This document shows, piece by piece, positions 12,222 through 20,776 of a stretch of DNA of 64,000 nt. Numbering within the stretch: position 1 is the stretch's first letter; each line of letters begins with the position of its first letter. Made by a program: the position numbers and the translations under genes. This DNA is from Bacteroidia bacterium (lineage in GTDB: Bacteria > Bacteroidota > Bacteroidia > Flavobacteriales > Schleiferiaceae), in assembly GCA_030424545.1 (NCBI GenBank), contig JAUHWL010000006.1, positions 1 through 64,000 of the forward strand, given 5' to 3'. Under the pieces are notes generated by a model. It searched no databases and had not been told where the DNA came from. It saw nothing but the letters and a program-made list of their open reading frames with translations.

Positions 12222-13495
12222 GTTTTTTGAGGTTTTTTTCTGGCTGCTGGAAATAGAATATTGTTAAGAATTAATCTATAACCAGGCGAGTTTGGATGCA
12301 CATTTAAATCGGTAGGAGGATCGCCAACACGATGTTGATAGTCTTCCGGATCATGTCCTCCGTAATATGTAAAAAAGCCTTTTCCAGCCTCTCCGTGAAT
12401 ATATCTAGCTTCGTTGAACGAATTTAACTCGCCAAGAATAACCACATTTGGTTTTATATAATCTTTAAAAAATGCGGTTGTTTGCCCCATAAATCCTTTA
12501 ACATAACGCGTATGGTTTTGGCATAACATGGTTGGTATTACGTCCCATTTTGCCGAAAATTCAAACAATTCGAAATAATCATCATCCTCTCTAATGGCTG
12601 CTGCGTGTTTTTCCGTAACGTCTATGGTAGAATATTCGTAGCGAAGTGGATTTGTTATGAGATCGTAATTTTCGAAGGCAAAAGATTTTCCAAAATTTAA
12701 TTGCTTACTTGGATTTACATCTGCAGGATCTCCATCAAACATAGATTGGCAAATATCTATACCTTCTGCGGCAAGCGCGATTTCATAACTATCGGTTGCA
12801 GAGCACATGGCAAATAAAAATCCGCCACCAATTACGTAACGCTGAATTTCTTTTGCAACCGCCAATTTTGCTTGAGAAACCTTGCTGTACCCAAGTCTGT
12901 GTGCATCAGCTTCATATTCTTTTTTCTGCTGCATATACCAGGCAGCATCTCTATAAGCTGCATAAAATTTACCGTATTGGCCCGTAAAATCTTCGTGATG
13001 TAGATGCAACCAATTGTAATTTTTTAAATCGCCACGAAGAACTTCTTCATCATAAATAACATCATACGGAATTTCTGAATAGGTTAAAACCATGGTTACG
13101 GCATCATCCCACGGAAGTGCGGTTTTGGGTGAGTAAACAGCAATTTTAGGTGCTATTTCTAGCTTTACAGCTTCCATGTTTTCTGATGGACTTGCAATTT
13201 TAGCTAGTAAGGCATTTGAACTTGCATCATCAATTACCTCATAACTAACTCCACGTATAATGCATTCTTTTTCTATGGTTGGGCTGTGTGGTATTAAAAA
13301 ACTGCCGCCACGGTAATTTAAAAGCCAATAAATATGTATTTGCTGCTCTAAAACCCAATAGGAAATGCCATAGGCTTTTAGGTGGTTGGCCTGATAATTG
13401 GCATCCATAGGGATGATAATTTGACTGGCCTTACTTGTAAATGTTATGAGTAACGTTATCGCTAAAAAAATAGTTTTAAAATGGCGAGTCGCCAT
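12218..13495 (-). CDS. conserved exported protein, often mislabelled asparagine synthetase B
   Basis: The 425-aa product has a signal peptide (KTIFLAITLLITFTSKA, about residues 7-23), so it acts outside the cytoplasm. The N-terminal part (IIIPMDANYQANHLKAYGI, then WLLNYRGGSFLIP) marks a Bacteroidota family that databases often call asparagine synthetase B. It lacks the N-terminal catalytic Cys and the SGG-x-DSS ATP motif of that enzyme, so the label is unlikely. The segment YVIGGGFLFAMCSATDSYE recalls the nucleophile elbow of class I glutamine-amidotransferase-like folds; this is only a resemblance. The start is the ATG at 13495, which overlaps the dnaB 3' end by 20 bases and gives a clean signal peptide. 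Its stop overlaps that of the convergent porin gene. Confidence 0.7.
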   Translation of the reverse strand: MATRHFKTIFLAITLLITFTSKASQIIIPMDANYQANHLKAYGISYWVLEQQIHIYWLLNYRGGSFLIPHSPTIEKECIIRGVSYEVIDDASSNALLAKIASPSENMEAVKLEIAPKIAVYSPKTALPWDDAVTMVLTYSEIPYDVIYDEEVLRGDLKNYNWLHLHHEDFTGQYGKFYAAYRDAAWYMQQKKEYEADAHRLGYSKVSQAKLAVAKEIQRYVIGGGFLFAMCSATDSYEIALAAEGIDICQSMFDGDPADVNPSKQLNFGKSFAFENYDLITNPLRYEYSTIDVTEKHAAAIREDDDYFELFEFSAKWDVIPTMLCQNHTRYVKGFMGQTTAFFKDYIKPNVVILGELNSFNEARYIHGEAGKGFFTYYGGHDPEDYQHRVGDPPTDLNVHPNSPGYRLILNNILFPAARKKPQKT

Positions 13496-14987
13496 CCATC
13501 GGTCTGTTGTTAAAGTCATATCCTTGATCATCTGCACCATAATTCATTTTAGATTCAATGGTTTCTGTGGCGTATTCGCCAATGTCCGTAAGGTCAGAAA
13601 ATCTGGCTAAACTTCCTTCAAATCTTAGCCTTACATCTTCTAAGCTACCATTTCTGTGTTTAGCAACAATAAATTCCGCTTGATTATCTGCAGGATCTCC
13701 ATCTTCCCATTCGTGTATGCCGTAATACTCAGGGCGATAGATAAACGAAACAATATCGGCATCTTGTTCAATTGCTCCAGATTCACGTAAATCAGAAAGC
13801 ATTGGTTTTTTAGAAGGTCTGCTTTCTACATTTCTACTTAACTGAGAAAGAGCAATAACAGGTATGGCTAACTCTTTGGCTAAACTCTTTAATGAACGCG
13901 ATATAGTAGAGATTTCTTGTTCACGATTACCTCCACCTTTTTTATCGCTTCCAGCAGTCATTAATTGCAAATAGTCAATTATAATAATGTCTAGGCCATT
14001 GTTTGCAGCTAACCTTCTACATTTTGCGCGCAAATCAAATACACTTAATGCGGGCGTATCGTCTATAAAAAGTTTGGCGTGTTCTAAATCTTTTACACCG
14101 CCCAACAGGGTTTTCCATTCATCATCATTTAAATTTCCTTTTCTTAGTTTCTCTGAGTTTAACCCAGTTTCTGAGGAAATTAAACGCGTAATTAATTGTA
14201 CCGATGACATCTCTAACGAGAAAAATGCTACGCGTTTACCATGATCTATCGCCATATTTCTGGCCATAGACAATACATATGCCGTTTTACCCATACCTGG
14301 GCGAGCTGCAATAATGATTAAATCTGAAGGTTGCCAACCGCTGGTAATTCTATCTACGGCAGTAAAACCACTCGGTACGCCACTTAAACCTTCTTGCCCG
14401 GCAATTTCTTCTATGCGCGCAATGGCTTGCTTAATTAACGATTCCGAAGTTTCGTAATTGCGCTTTAAGTTTCCTTGCGCAACGTTAAACAACTGCTGTT
14501 CGGCCTCATCCAAAAGGTCTAGAACATCGGTGGTATCATCGTATGCTTTTTCTATAATTTTAGACGAAATGCCTATTAACTCGCGCTGTATGTGTTTTTG
14601 TAGAATTATACGTGCGTGATATTCTACGTGGGCAGACGAAGAAACTTTCTGGCTTAAATGCGCCAAATAATAATCTCCACCAACAATTTTTAACTTAGCT
14701 TCTTGTTTTAACTCTGCGGCAACCGTTAAAATATCTATCGGATGACTTTCATTAAAAAGAGAACGTATAGCTTCAAAAATAAGTTTGTGCTCTTCTTTAT
14801 AAAATGCATCTTTATGCAAAATGTCTATAACTTCGCTTAATGCAGTATTATCAATTAACAATGCTCCTAAAACGGCTTCTTCTATTTCTAAAGCCTGTGG
14901 AGGTAAAATACCTTGATTGAGCGCAATAACCGCTCCTTGAGGAGAACGAGAAGGCGCATTTTTTGTTGAATAATCTTGAGACTGCAT
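13476..14987 (-). CDS. dnaB: replicative DNA helicase DnaB
   Basis: This is the hexameric helicase that unwinds DNA at the replication fork. The 503-aa protein has the N-terminal DnaB domain (about residues 30-130), a linker, and the RecA-like C-terminal domain with Walker A ARPGMGKT (about 228-235), Walker B IIIIDYLQLM and the DnaB-type HRNG loop (AKHRNGSLEDV). The ATG at 14987 is preferred; a TTG nine bases upstream lies in the predicted -7 box (TATTTTTG), which is only six bases from the ATG. A coupled exported-protein gene follows. Confidence 0.95.
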   Translation of the reverse strand: MQSQDYSTKNAPSRSPQGAVIALNQGILPPQALEIEEAVLGALLIDNTALSEVIDILHKDAFYKEEHKLIFEAIRSLFNESHPIDILTVAAELKQEAKLKIVGGDYYLAHLSQKVSSSAHVEYHARIILQKHIQRELIGISSKIIEKAYDDTTDVLDLLDEAEQQLFNVAQGNLKRNYETSESLIKQAIARIEEIAGQEGLSGVPSGFTAVDRITSGWQPSDLIIIAARPGMGKTAYVLSMARNMAIDHGKRVAFFSLEMSSVQLITRLISSETGLNSEKLRKGNLNDDEWKTLLGGVKDLEHAKLFIDDTPALSVFDLRAKCRRLAANNGLDIIIIDYLQLMTAGSDKKGGGNREQEISTISRSLKSLAKELAIPVIALSQLSRNVESRPSKKPMLSDLRESGAIEQDADIVSFIYRPEYYGIHEWEDGDPADNQAEFIVAKHRNGSLEDVRLRFEGSLARFSDLTDIGEYATETIESKMNYGADDQGYDFNNRPMDGDSPF

Positions 14988-14993
14988 AGGGGT

Positions 14994-15001
14994 CAAAAAT
15001 A
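14994..15001 (-). promoter_or_regulatory. dnaB -7 box next to the start codon
   Basis: The leftward TATTTTTG ends six bases before the dnaB ATG. Transcription starting 4-7 bases after the box would give an mRNA with essentially no leader. I see no clear -33 element. Confidence 0.45.
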
Positions 15002-15021
15002 GGTAAATTGAATACTTTTAT

Positions 15022-16335
15022 ATGATGAAATTGGGTGTAAAATCGTCAGTGTTGATAACTTTAGTTGCCGTTTTAGGTTGTGCCCTTGTCGTTCTATCAG
15101 GATGCAAAAAGGAAATAAAAACAACTCCTATTGTGACATTCTTTCAGCCTTCTGAGAATTCATTTTACGATTTTGGCGATACTATATGGGTAGAAGCCAA
15201 AGTGAGTCATCCGAATATAAGTGCCATAACACTTACACTTGTTAACGATGATTTTCAACCTGTTGAGCCCGTTTTAAATATTAAGATAAAAGGTACTGAA
15301 TTTAGGTTTACCGATTATGTGGTAATTGCCAACAAAAACATAGAATCTGGTAAACACAGCATCAGGCTGCAAGTTGTTGCAGAGGGAGAGAGCTACAACC
15401 ATTTTGTGGCAATTAATATTGGTGAATTACAAAAACAACGCCTGGCCATTTATGCCAGCTGCGATAAAAACCTGAACAGCTACTTGTATAAAATAAATGC
15501 AAACGGCCAAAAAACGTTGCAGCACACGTTGTTTGGCGATGTTTCTGGCATTGCTACCAATAGTTATTATAACCAGGTGTATATGGCGCCTTTTTATTAC
15601 GGAGGTTTAAATCTTTTTGCCGGAGCAAATGATAGCCTTATTTGGAGTGAAAATAACAACGCTTCTAACGGAGCTCCTTTTATGCACGGTGTTTATAAAG
15701 GAAACGAAAATGTATTTGGCCTTTACCATGATGGCCGAATTGCAAAATATGGCAATTACGGTGGCGTAATCAAAACGTTTCAATTGCCTAACAAGTATTA
15801 CGCAATAGATATTTTAGAGATTGAAAATTACTTGCTTGTGGTTGCAGAAACACCTCCGCAGCTTAACAAATCTTTATTCTTTTTTAGCAGTACTACTGGC
15901 AGCCAGATTAGAAAAATAGATTTGCCTCAAAACAAAACGCATATAGATTTACTTTCGTTTAATGCTACAACGGTGGCTGTTTTGTACAACAATGTTGCAA
16001 ATGAAGCCCAGTGGGAGGGGTACCTATCAAACGGAACATTTATAAACCTCCCCAGCTTGCCCAATTTTACGTTTACATCCGCGGCTTTTGTAAATTATGG
16101 AGAAATGGCGTTGGGCACCCAAAGTGGCATCTATCAATTTAAATATTCGCCATTAAACTTTTTACCAGTTTCCCAAATTGTGCCCTCACTTTTGGTGTAC
16201 GATTCATTAAGCAACCAGCTTTTAATAGGTGCAGGCAACTCATTAAATATTCATAGTTATCCTGCATTGCAATTGTTGAATTCCTACTCGTTTACAGCGC
16301 CAGTAAAAAGTACGGCAATTCTATACAACAAATAA
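15022..16335 (+). CDS. lipoprotein with a possible beta-propeller, unknown function
   Basis: The 437-aa product has a lipoprotein signal peptide with lipobox LSGC (Cys about residue 28) followed by KKE. An Ig-like or PKD-like part (about 35-130: FFQPSENSFYDFGDTIWVEA) is followed by a segment with repeating short strands typical of a beta-propeller (about 140-435). I do not recognise the family. It is divergent from dnaB with 34 bases between them and ends in a strong terminator, so it is a single-gene unit. Confidence 0.6.
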   Translation: MMKLGVKSSVLITLVAVLGCALVVLSGCKKEIKTTPIVTFFQPSENSFYDFGDTIWVEAKVSHPNISAITLTLVNDDFQPVEPVLNIKIKGTEFRFTDYVVIANKNIESGKHSIRLQVVAEGESYNHFVAINIGELQKQRLAIYASCDKNLNSYLYKINANGQKTLQHTLFGDVSGIATNSYYNQVYMAPFYYGGLNLFAGANDSLIWSENNNASNGAPFMHGVYKGNENVFGLYHDGRIAKYGNYGGVIKTFQLPNKYYAIDILEIENYLLVVAETPPQLNKSLFFFSSTTGSQIRKIDLPQNKTHIDLLSFNATTVAVLYNNVANEAQWEGYLSNGTFINLPSLPNFTFTSAAFVNYGEMALGTQSGIYQFKYSPLNFLPVSQIVPSLLVYDSLSNQLLIGAGNSLNIHSYPALQLLNSYSFTAPVKSTAILYNK

Positions 16336-16367
16336 AAAAGCTTCTACAAGATTTGCAGAAGCTTTTT
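16335..16367 (+). terminator. intrinsic terminator, probably bidirectional
   Basis: AAAAAGCTTCT pairs with AGAAGCTTTTT across an 11-base loop, directly after the lipoprotein stop codon. The A-run and T-run on both sides let it serve accA from the other strand. Confidence 0.85.
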
Positions 16368-16386
16368 AAAAAGAGTTTAAAATAGG

Positions 16387-17340
16387 TTATCCGTTAAAAA
16401 CACCCATTTCGCAAAACTTGTTGATGCGTTGTTCTACAAGTTTTTCGGGAGGTAATTTTTTTAGTTTTCTAAGTTCTGATAGAATTGTTTTTCTAACCGT
16501 TTCAAACATTTCTATAGGGTTTACATGGGCTCCACCAAGAGGTTCAGAAATAACACCGTCTATCAACTTGTTTTTTAACATGTCTTTAGCGGTAAGCTTT
16601 AATGCTTCTGCGGCTACTTCTTTGTAATCCCAACTACGCCATAAAATAGACGAGCAACTTTCTGGAGATATAACCGAATACCACGTGTTTTCTAGCATTA
16701 ATACACGGTCTCCAACGCCAATGCCAATGGCACCACCGCTAGCTCCTTCGCCAATAATGATGCAAATAATAGGAACCTTTAAACGCGCCATTTCCATGAT
16801 GTTTCTGGCAATGGCTTCGCCTTGGCCTCGTTCTTCTGCCTCTAAACCAGGAAATGCACCAGGCGTGTCTATGAGAGCCACAACGGGTTTGTTAAATTTC
16901 TCAGCCATTTTCATCAAGCGCAATGCTTTTCTATATCCTTCTGGATTGGCCATACCAAAGTTTCTGTACTGGCGCATTTTGGTGTTTACACCTTTTTGCT
17001 GGCCTATAAACATTACACTTTCCTTGCCTAACATTCCCCAACCACCAATCATGGCTTTGTCATCTTTTACACCTCTATCGCCAAAGAGCTCTAAAAAGTT
17101 GCCCTCTGTCATGGCGTTTATGTAAGATAATGTATAAGGTCTGTTTGGATGCCTAGACAGTTGTACTCTCTGCCAAGCTGTTAGTTTTTTAGAAATGTCT
17201 TTTCTTGTTTTTACTAAGCGCGCGGTTAATTCGTCAATGTTCTTGCTCATATCCGTATCGCTTTCTTGCTGTAAAATTTTGGCCTTTTCTATTTGGGCTT
17301 CTAATTCTTTTACAGGTATTTCAAAATCTAAGTATTCCAT
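16387..17340 (-). CDS. accA: acetyl-CoA carboxylase carboxyltransferase subunit alpha
   Basis: With AccD it transfers the carboxyl group from carboxybiotin to acetyl-CoA, the first committed step of fatty acid synthesis. The protein has 317 aa, the usual length. It shows an N-terminal helical part ([20 protein letters not shown]), the region [13 protein letters not shown], and the crotonase-fold glycine loops [18 protein letters not shown] and [15 protein letters not shown] that form the oxyanion pocket. The ATG at 17340 is preferred over an upstream extension because MEYLDFEIP is the family N-terminus. It lies 90 bases after the DMT transporter on the same strand. Confidence 0.96.
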   Translation of the reverse strand: MEYLDFEIPVKELEAQIEKAKILQQESDTDMSKNIDELTARLVKTRKDISKKLTAWQRVQLSRHPNRPYTLSYINAMTEGNFLELFGDRGVKDDKAMIGGWGMLGKESVMFIGQQKGVNTKMRQYRNFGMANPEGYRKALRLMKMAEKFNKPVVALIDTPGAFPGLEAEERGQGEAIARNIMEMARLKVPIICIIIGEGASGGAIGIGVGDRVLMLENTWYSVISPESCSSILWRSWDYKEVAAEALKLTAKDMLKNKLIDGVISEPLGGAHVNPIEMFETVRKTILSELRKLKKLPPEKLVEQRINKFCEMGVFNG

Positions 17341-17429
17341 AAAATATCTAAAAAGATGGTGGCGCAAGTTATAAAATTAATGGCCCTACGCTTTAAGAGA
17401 TTTATTGGTTTTCTACCAATTTATTTTCT

Positions 17430-18335
17430 TTAAAGTAGGGGGTCCGGTTTTTTGTTACTCACCAACCGTTTGCTAAACCATGCATTGGCAAATAAAGTAC
17501 CAATGATGAGCAGCGCGCCAGTATAGAAAGCGGGCGACATTTTCTCGTCATCGCCCAACAAAAAGTAGGCGAGTATGATGCCGTAAACAGGTTCCATATT
17601 GATGGAAAGAATTACTGTAAAGGGCGAAAGTAACTTCATTACCCGAACAGATTCAATAAAGGGATATGCTGTACAAATAGTGCCAAGAATGAGCAAATAC
17701 AGCCAATCGGATTGGCTTTGAGGCAAAATAGAAAAGTTTAAATCGCCCGTAAATAATAGCACAACACAAATAGATAACCATCCGGCCAAAAGCTCATAAA
17801 ATGTTATGGTTTCAGATTCATTTTTATGCGCCATTTTTCCGTTTATGATAGAAAACAATGCAGCCAGTAAAGCAGAGGTTAATGCGGTGATGATTCCCCA
17901 TAAAAAATCGATGCGTAAAGAAAACACCATAGCAATTGCCCCAATTACAATTAAGCCTAAAACCACCTCATGTATAAGTAGTTTACGCTTGTAAAAAATA
18001 GGCTCTAACAGTGAGGCAAAAAATGCGCCTGAGCTCATGCATACTAGAGTTACAGATACATTGGAGATTTTTATAGCATGAAAAAAAGTAATCCAATGGG
18101 CGGTAATTAGCATTCCGGCAACCGAGAAAATGGCGAGGGTTTTGGCATCTATTTTAAGTGGAATTTTCTTTATGAGTATATATCCCAACAAAACAACAAG
18201 AGCAATTAAGATTCTATTCCAAACCAATGATATGGCTTCTAGAGAAATTACATCGCCAAGTATGGCTGTAAATCCCCAGATAAAAACTACAATGTGCAGC
18301 TTTAAATGGCTTTTAAATGCGTTACTTCGGGGCAA
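17430..18335 (-). CDS. DMT-superfamily transporter (EamA family)
   Basis: The 301-aa product has ten predicted membrane segments in two EamA halves (the first begins HIVVFIWGFTAILGD, the second near FLWGIITALTSALLAALF). It is an inner-membrane exporter or permease of unknown small molecules. No ATG fits; the TTG at 18335 gives a short positively charged N-terminus and overlaps the end of the LptF/G gene by 14 bases, suggesting coupling in a tgt-lptG-eamA operon. Confidence 0.8.
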   Translation of the reverse strand: MPRSNAFKSHLKLHIVVFIWGFTAILGDVISLEAISLVWNRILIALVVLLGYILIKKIPLKIDAKTLAIFSVAGMLITAHWITFFHAIKISNVSVTLVCMSSGAFFASLLEPIFYKRKLLIHEVVLGLIVIGAIAMVFSLRIDFLWGIITALTSALLAALFSIINGKMAHKNESETITFYELLAGWLSICVVLLFTGDLNFSILPQSQSDWLYLLILGTICTAYPFIESVRVMKLLSPFTVILSINMEPVYGIILAYFLLGDDEKMSPAFYTGALLIIGTLFANAWFSKRLVSNKKPDPLL

Positions 18336-19401
18336 TTCTATATAAATAAATACCTATAGCAAGAAATATAAAATTCGGCAACCACACGGCCAACAATGGC
18401 GAAAGCGAATCTTTGGCAGCAAATGTTGTGGAGACCTGCATCATAAAAACATAGATCGCACAGAGCAAAAGACCAACCGCCATGTTTAATCCTAAACCGC
18501 CTCTATTTTTTTTGGTGCAAAGGGCAACGGCAATTAAGATAAGAACATAGGTACTCATGGGCCAAGATGTTCTTCTGTGCAGCTCTACCAAATAGGCGTT
18601 TATGTTTTCTGAGCCTCTAATTCTTTCGGCATCTATAAATTCAAGCAGCCTTGGCGTATTCATCATGCTTGTGGTATAAAGTCGGGGTACAATTTCTTTT
18701 GGCGAAAAATTGAAAGTTGTATCCATACGCCTACCTTTTGTTAGTGTTTCTGTGCCATTTAAATCAATAATGCGCAAGGTCCAATTGTCTAAAATCCAAT
18801 TGTTTTTTAAGGTATCAAACCTGATAAAATCGCTTGCAAGCTTGCTTGCAAGTCTATTGTCTTCAATCACTTCATATGTAAAGTGATAACCGCTTTGCCG
18901 GTCTTGGTTATAGGTTTCAAAGTAAGTATAATGCCCTGGAGATATTTGCCTATGGATGTTTTTGCTGTACGTTTCTTGATAGCCATTACCCACGTAAGTA
19001 TGCTCAAACTTAATACGGTTTACATTGGTTTTAGGGATAATAAAATGATTGAGAAAAAGCGAAACAGTTACAACTACTGTAGCACCCAAAAAGAAAGGCC
19101 ATAGCATGCGCCTAAAGCTAACACCGCTGGTTAAAATAGCAACTACTTCGGTATTGGCAGTTAGTCTAGAGGTAAACCAAATGGTAGAAATAAAAACAAT
19201 CATGGCGCTAAACATGTTGCCGTAAAACGCAATAAAGTTTACGTAGTAATGCACAACAATTTCGTACATGGTTGCGCCAGTTCTAAAATCGCCAAGTTTT
19301 TCAGAAACATCAAAAACTACCGCAATGCTTAGTATAAGCAGTAGGGCAACTACAAAGTTTCCTAAAAATTTAAAAAGGATATAGCGATCTACAATTTTCA
19401 C
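18322..19401 (-). CDS. LptF/LptG family permease
   Basis: This is the membrane part of the LPS transporter that pulls lipopolysaccharide from the inner membrane. The 359-aa protein has the family start MKIVDRYILFKFLGNF, three N-terminal membrane segments (about residues 12-35, 50-75, 98-120), a periplasmic beta-jellyroll (about 125-265) and three C-terminal membrane segments. The start is GTG at 19401, which abuts the tgt stop codon (TAG|GTG) with no bases between, indicating translational coupling. Whether it is LptF or LptG cannot be decided here. Confidence 0.88.
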   Translation of the reverse strand: MKIVDRYILFKFLGNFVVALLLILSIAVVFDVSEKLGDFRTGATMYEIVVHYYVNFIAFYGNMFSAMIVFISTIWFTSRLTANTEVVAILTSGVSFRRMLWPFFLGATVVVTVSLFLNHFIIPKTNVNRIKFEHTYVGNGYQETYSKNIHRQISPGHYTYFETYNQDRQSGYHFTYEVIEDNRLASKLASDFIRFDTLKNNWILDNWTLRIIDLNGTETLTKGRRMDTTFNFSPKEIVPRLYTTSMMNTPRLLEFIDAERIRGSENINAYLVELHRRTSWPMSTYVLILIAVALCTKKNRGGLGLNMAVGLLLCAIYVFMMQVSTTFAAKDSLSPLLAVWLPNFIFLAIGIYLYRIAPK

Positions 19402-20532
19402 CTACAAACGGTTTGTTACTTGTTTTACCATGGTGTTCTTCCAAGAACTAAACGTACCATTTTCTATCTGATTGCGCGCCTCGGTTACGAGCCATAAATA
19501 AAAATTAAGGTTGTGTAAGGTGGCAATTTGTTTAGCCAAATACTCTTTTGCTACAAACAAATGGCGCAAATAAGCTTTGCTATAAAGTGTGTCTACATAG
19601 CTTGTTCCGTTGGGGTCTATCGGGCTAAAATCATCCTCCCATTTTTTATTTTTTATGTTGATGATGCCTTGGCTGGTAAACAGCATGCCGTTGCGTGCGT
19701 TACGCGTGGGCATTACACAATCAAACATATCTACACCTAATGCAATACACTCTAGTATGTTGGCCGGAGTACCAACGCCCATTAAATAGCGTGGTTTGTC
19801 TTTGGGTAAAATATCGCAAACTAAATCGCACATGGCGTACATATCTTCTATGGGTTCTCCCACGCTTAATCCGCCAATAGCGTTACCAACCGCATTTTGG
19901 TTGGCAATAAATTCGGCACTTTGCTTTCTTAATTCGGGGTAGGTGCTTCCTTGTACAATTGGAAATAAATTTTGCTCGTATCCGTAAATCCCTTCGGTTT
20001 CTTTAAACCTCGCCATGCACCTTTCTAACCATCTATGGGTTAAATGCATGCTCTTTGTGGCATATTCTATATCGCAAGGGTAGGGTGTGCATTCATCAAA
20101 CGCCATGATAATATCTGCACCTATTTTGCGCTGAATATCCATAACATTTTCTGGGGTAAACAAATGGCTGCTACCGTCTATGTGGCTTTTAAACTTTGCT
20201 CCAGCTTCGCTTAGCTTGCGCATGGCACCCAAAGAGTAAACTTGAAACCCTCCACTATCCGTTAAGATGGGTCTATCCCAATTCATAAACTTATGCAGTC
20301 CTCCGGCTTTTTCTAAAATAGAAGTACCCGGGCGTAGATATAAGTGGTACGTATTCCCCAAAATAATTTGGGCATTTACATCTTCTTTTAGTTCTGATTG
20401 ATGCACGCCTTTAACCGAGGCAACGGTGCCCACAGGCATAAATATGGGCGTTTTAATTTCGCCATGTGCCGTAGATATTATACCGGTTCGGGCTTTGCTG
20501 CCGGCATCTGTATGTTGGTGCTTAAAAAACAT
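19402..20532 (-). CDS. tgt: tRNA-guanine transglycosylase (queuosine)
   Basis: It swaps guanine-34 for a queuine precursor in tRNAs with GUN anticodons. The 376-aa protein has the catalytic Asp in DSGGFQVYS (about residue 92), AFDECTPYP, and the nucleophile segment VDMFDCVMPTRNARNG (about 267-282). The zinc site of the family (C-x-C-x2-C then His) is not conserved: aligning by YSKAYLRHL puts Gly309, Ser311 and Asp314 at the Cys positions, while His340 remains. The ATG lies five bases after a TATTTTTG box. It leads an operon with the LptF/G permease and a transporter. Confidence 0.94.
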   Translation of the reverse strand: MFFKHQHTDAGSKARTGIISTAHGEIKTPIFMPVGTVASVKGVHQSELKEDVNAQIILGNTYHLYLRPGTSILEKAGGLHKFMNWDRPILTDSGGFQVYSLGAMRKLSEAGAKFKSHIDGSSHLFTPENVMDIQRKIGADIIMAFDECTPYPCDIEYATKSMHLTHRWLERCMARFKETEGIYGYEQNLFPIVQGSTYPELRKQSAEFIANQNAVGNAIGGLSVGEPIEDMYAMCDLVCDILPKDKPRYLMGVGTPANILECIALGVDMFDCVMPTRNARNGMLFTSQGIINIKNKKWEDDFSPIDPNGTSYVDTLYSKAYLRHLFVAKEYLAKQIATLHNLNFYLWLVTEARNQIENGTFSSWKNTMVKQVTNRL

Positions 20533-20537
20533 GGCGG

Positions 20538-20545
20538 CAAAAATA
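20538..20545 (-). promoter_or_regulatory. tgt -7 box next to the start codon
   Basis: The leftward TATTTTTG is followed by CCGCC and then the tgt ATG. The spacing predicts a leaderless or nearly leaderless transcript. No matching -33 element is visible. Confidence 0.45.
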
Positions 20546-20745
20546 ACTTTTATGCATGGCTCTTTGGCGTTTAAACCTAGAATTAAATTAGAGCATTCAT
20601 GGTTATAGAAATTCTAATTCTGCGTTTTTTATCGCCAGGCTAATTAATTTTTTGCCTCAAACGCAGCTTTAGTGTGTTGAATAATTAATTTACAAAACGT
20701 GAATAGTTACTTCCAAAATTGTAACATTTGGCGCGGCCTTTCTTT

Positions 20746-20753
20746 TACATTTG
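20746..20753 (+). promoter_or_regulatory. promoter -7 box of the glycosyltransferase operon
   Basis: TACATTTG followed by CAGCCG, 23 bases before the ATG at 20777. TTTG motifs lie upstream but not at the ideal 19-base spacing. Confidence 0.5.
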
Positions 20754-20776
20754 CAGCCGTTTCTTTTATGTAAAAC

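Noticed and set aside
12218-13495. Calling the gene asparagine synthetase B
   Set aside because: It has a signal peptide and lacks the catalytic Cys and ATP-binding motifs of that enzyme.
17404-17420. ATTGGT-ACCAAT hairpin between the transporter and accA
   Set aside because: The stem has only six pairs and no T-run in the leftward direction; too weak to call a terminator.
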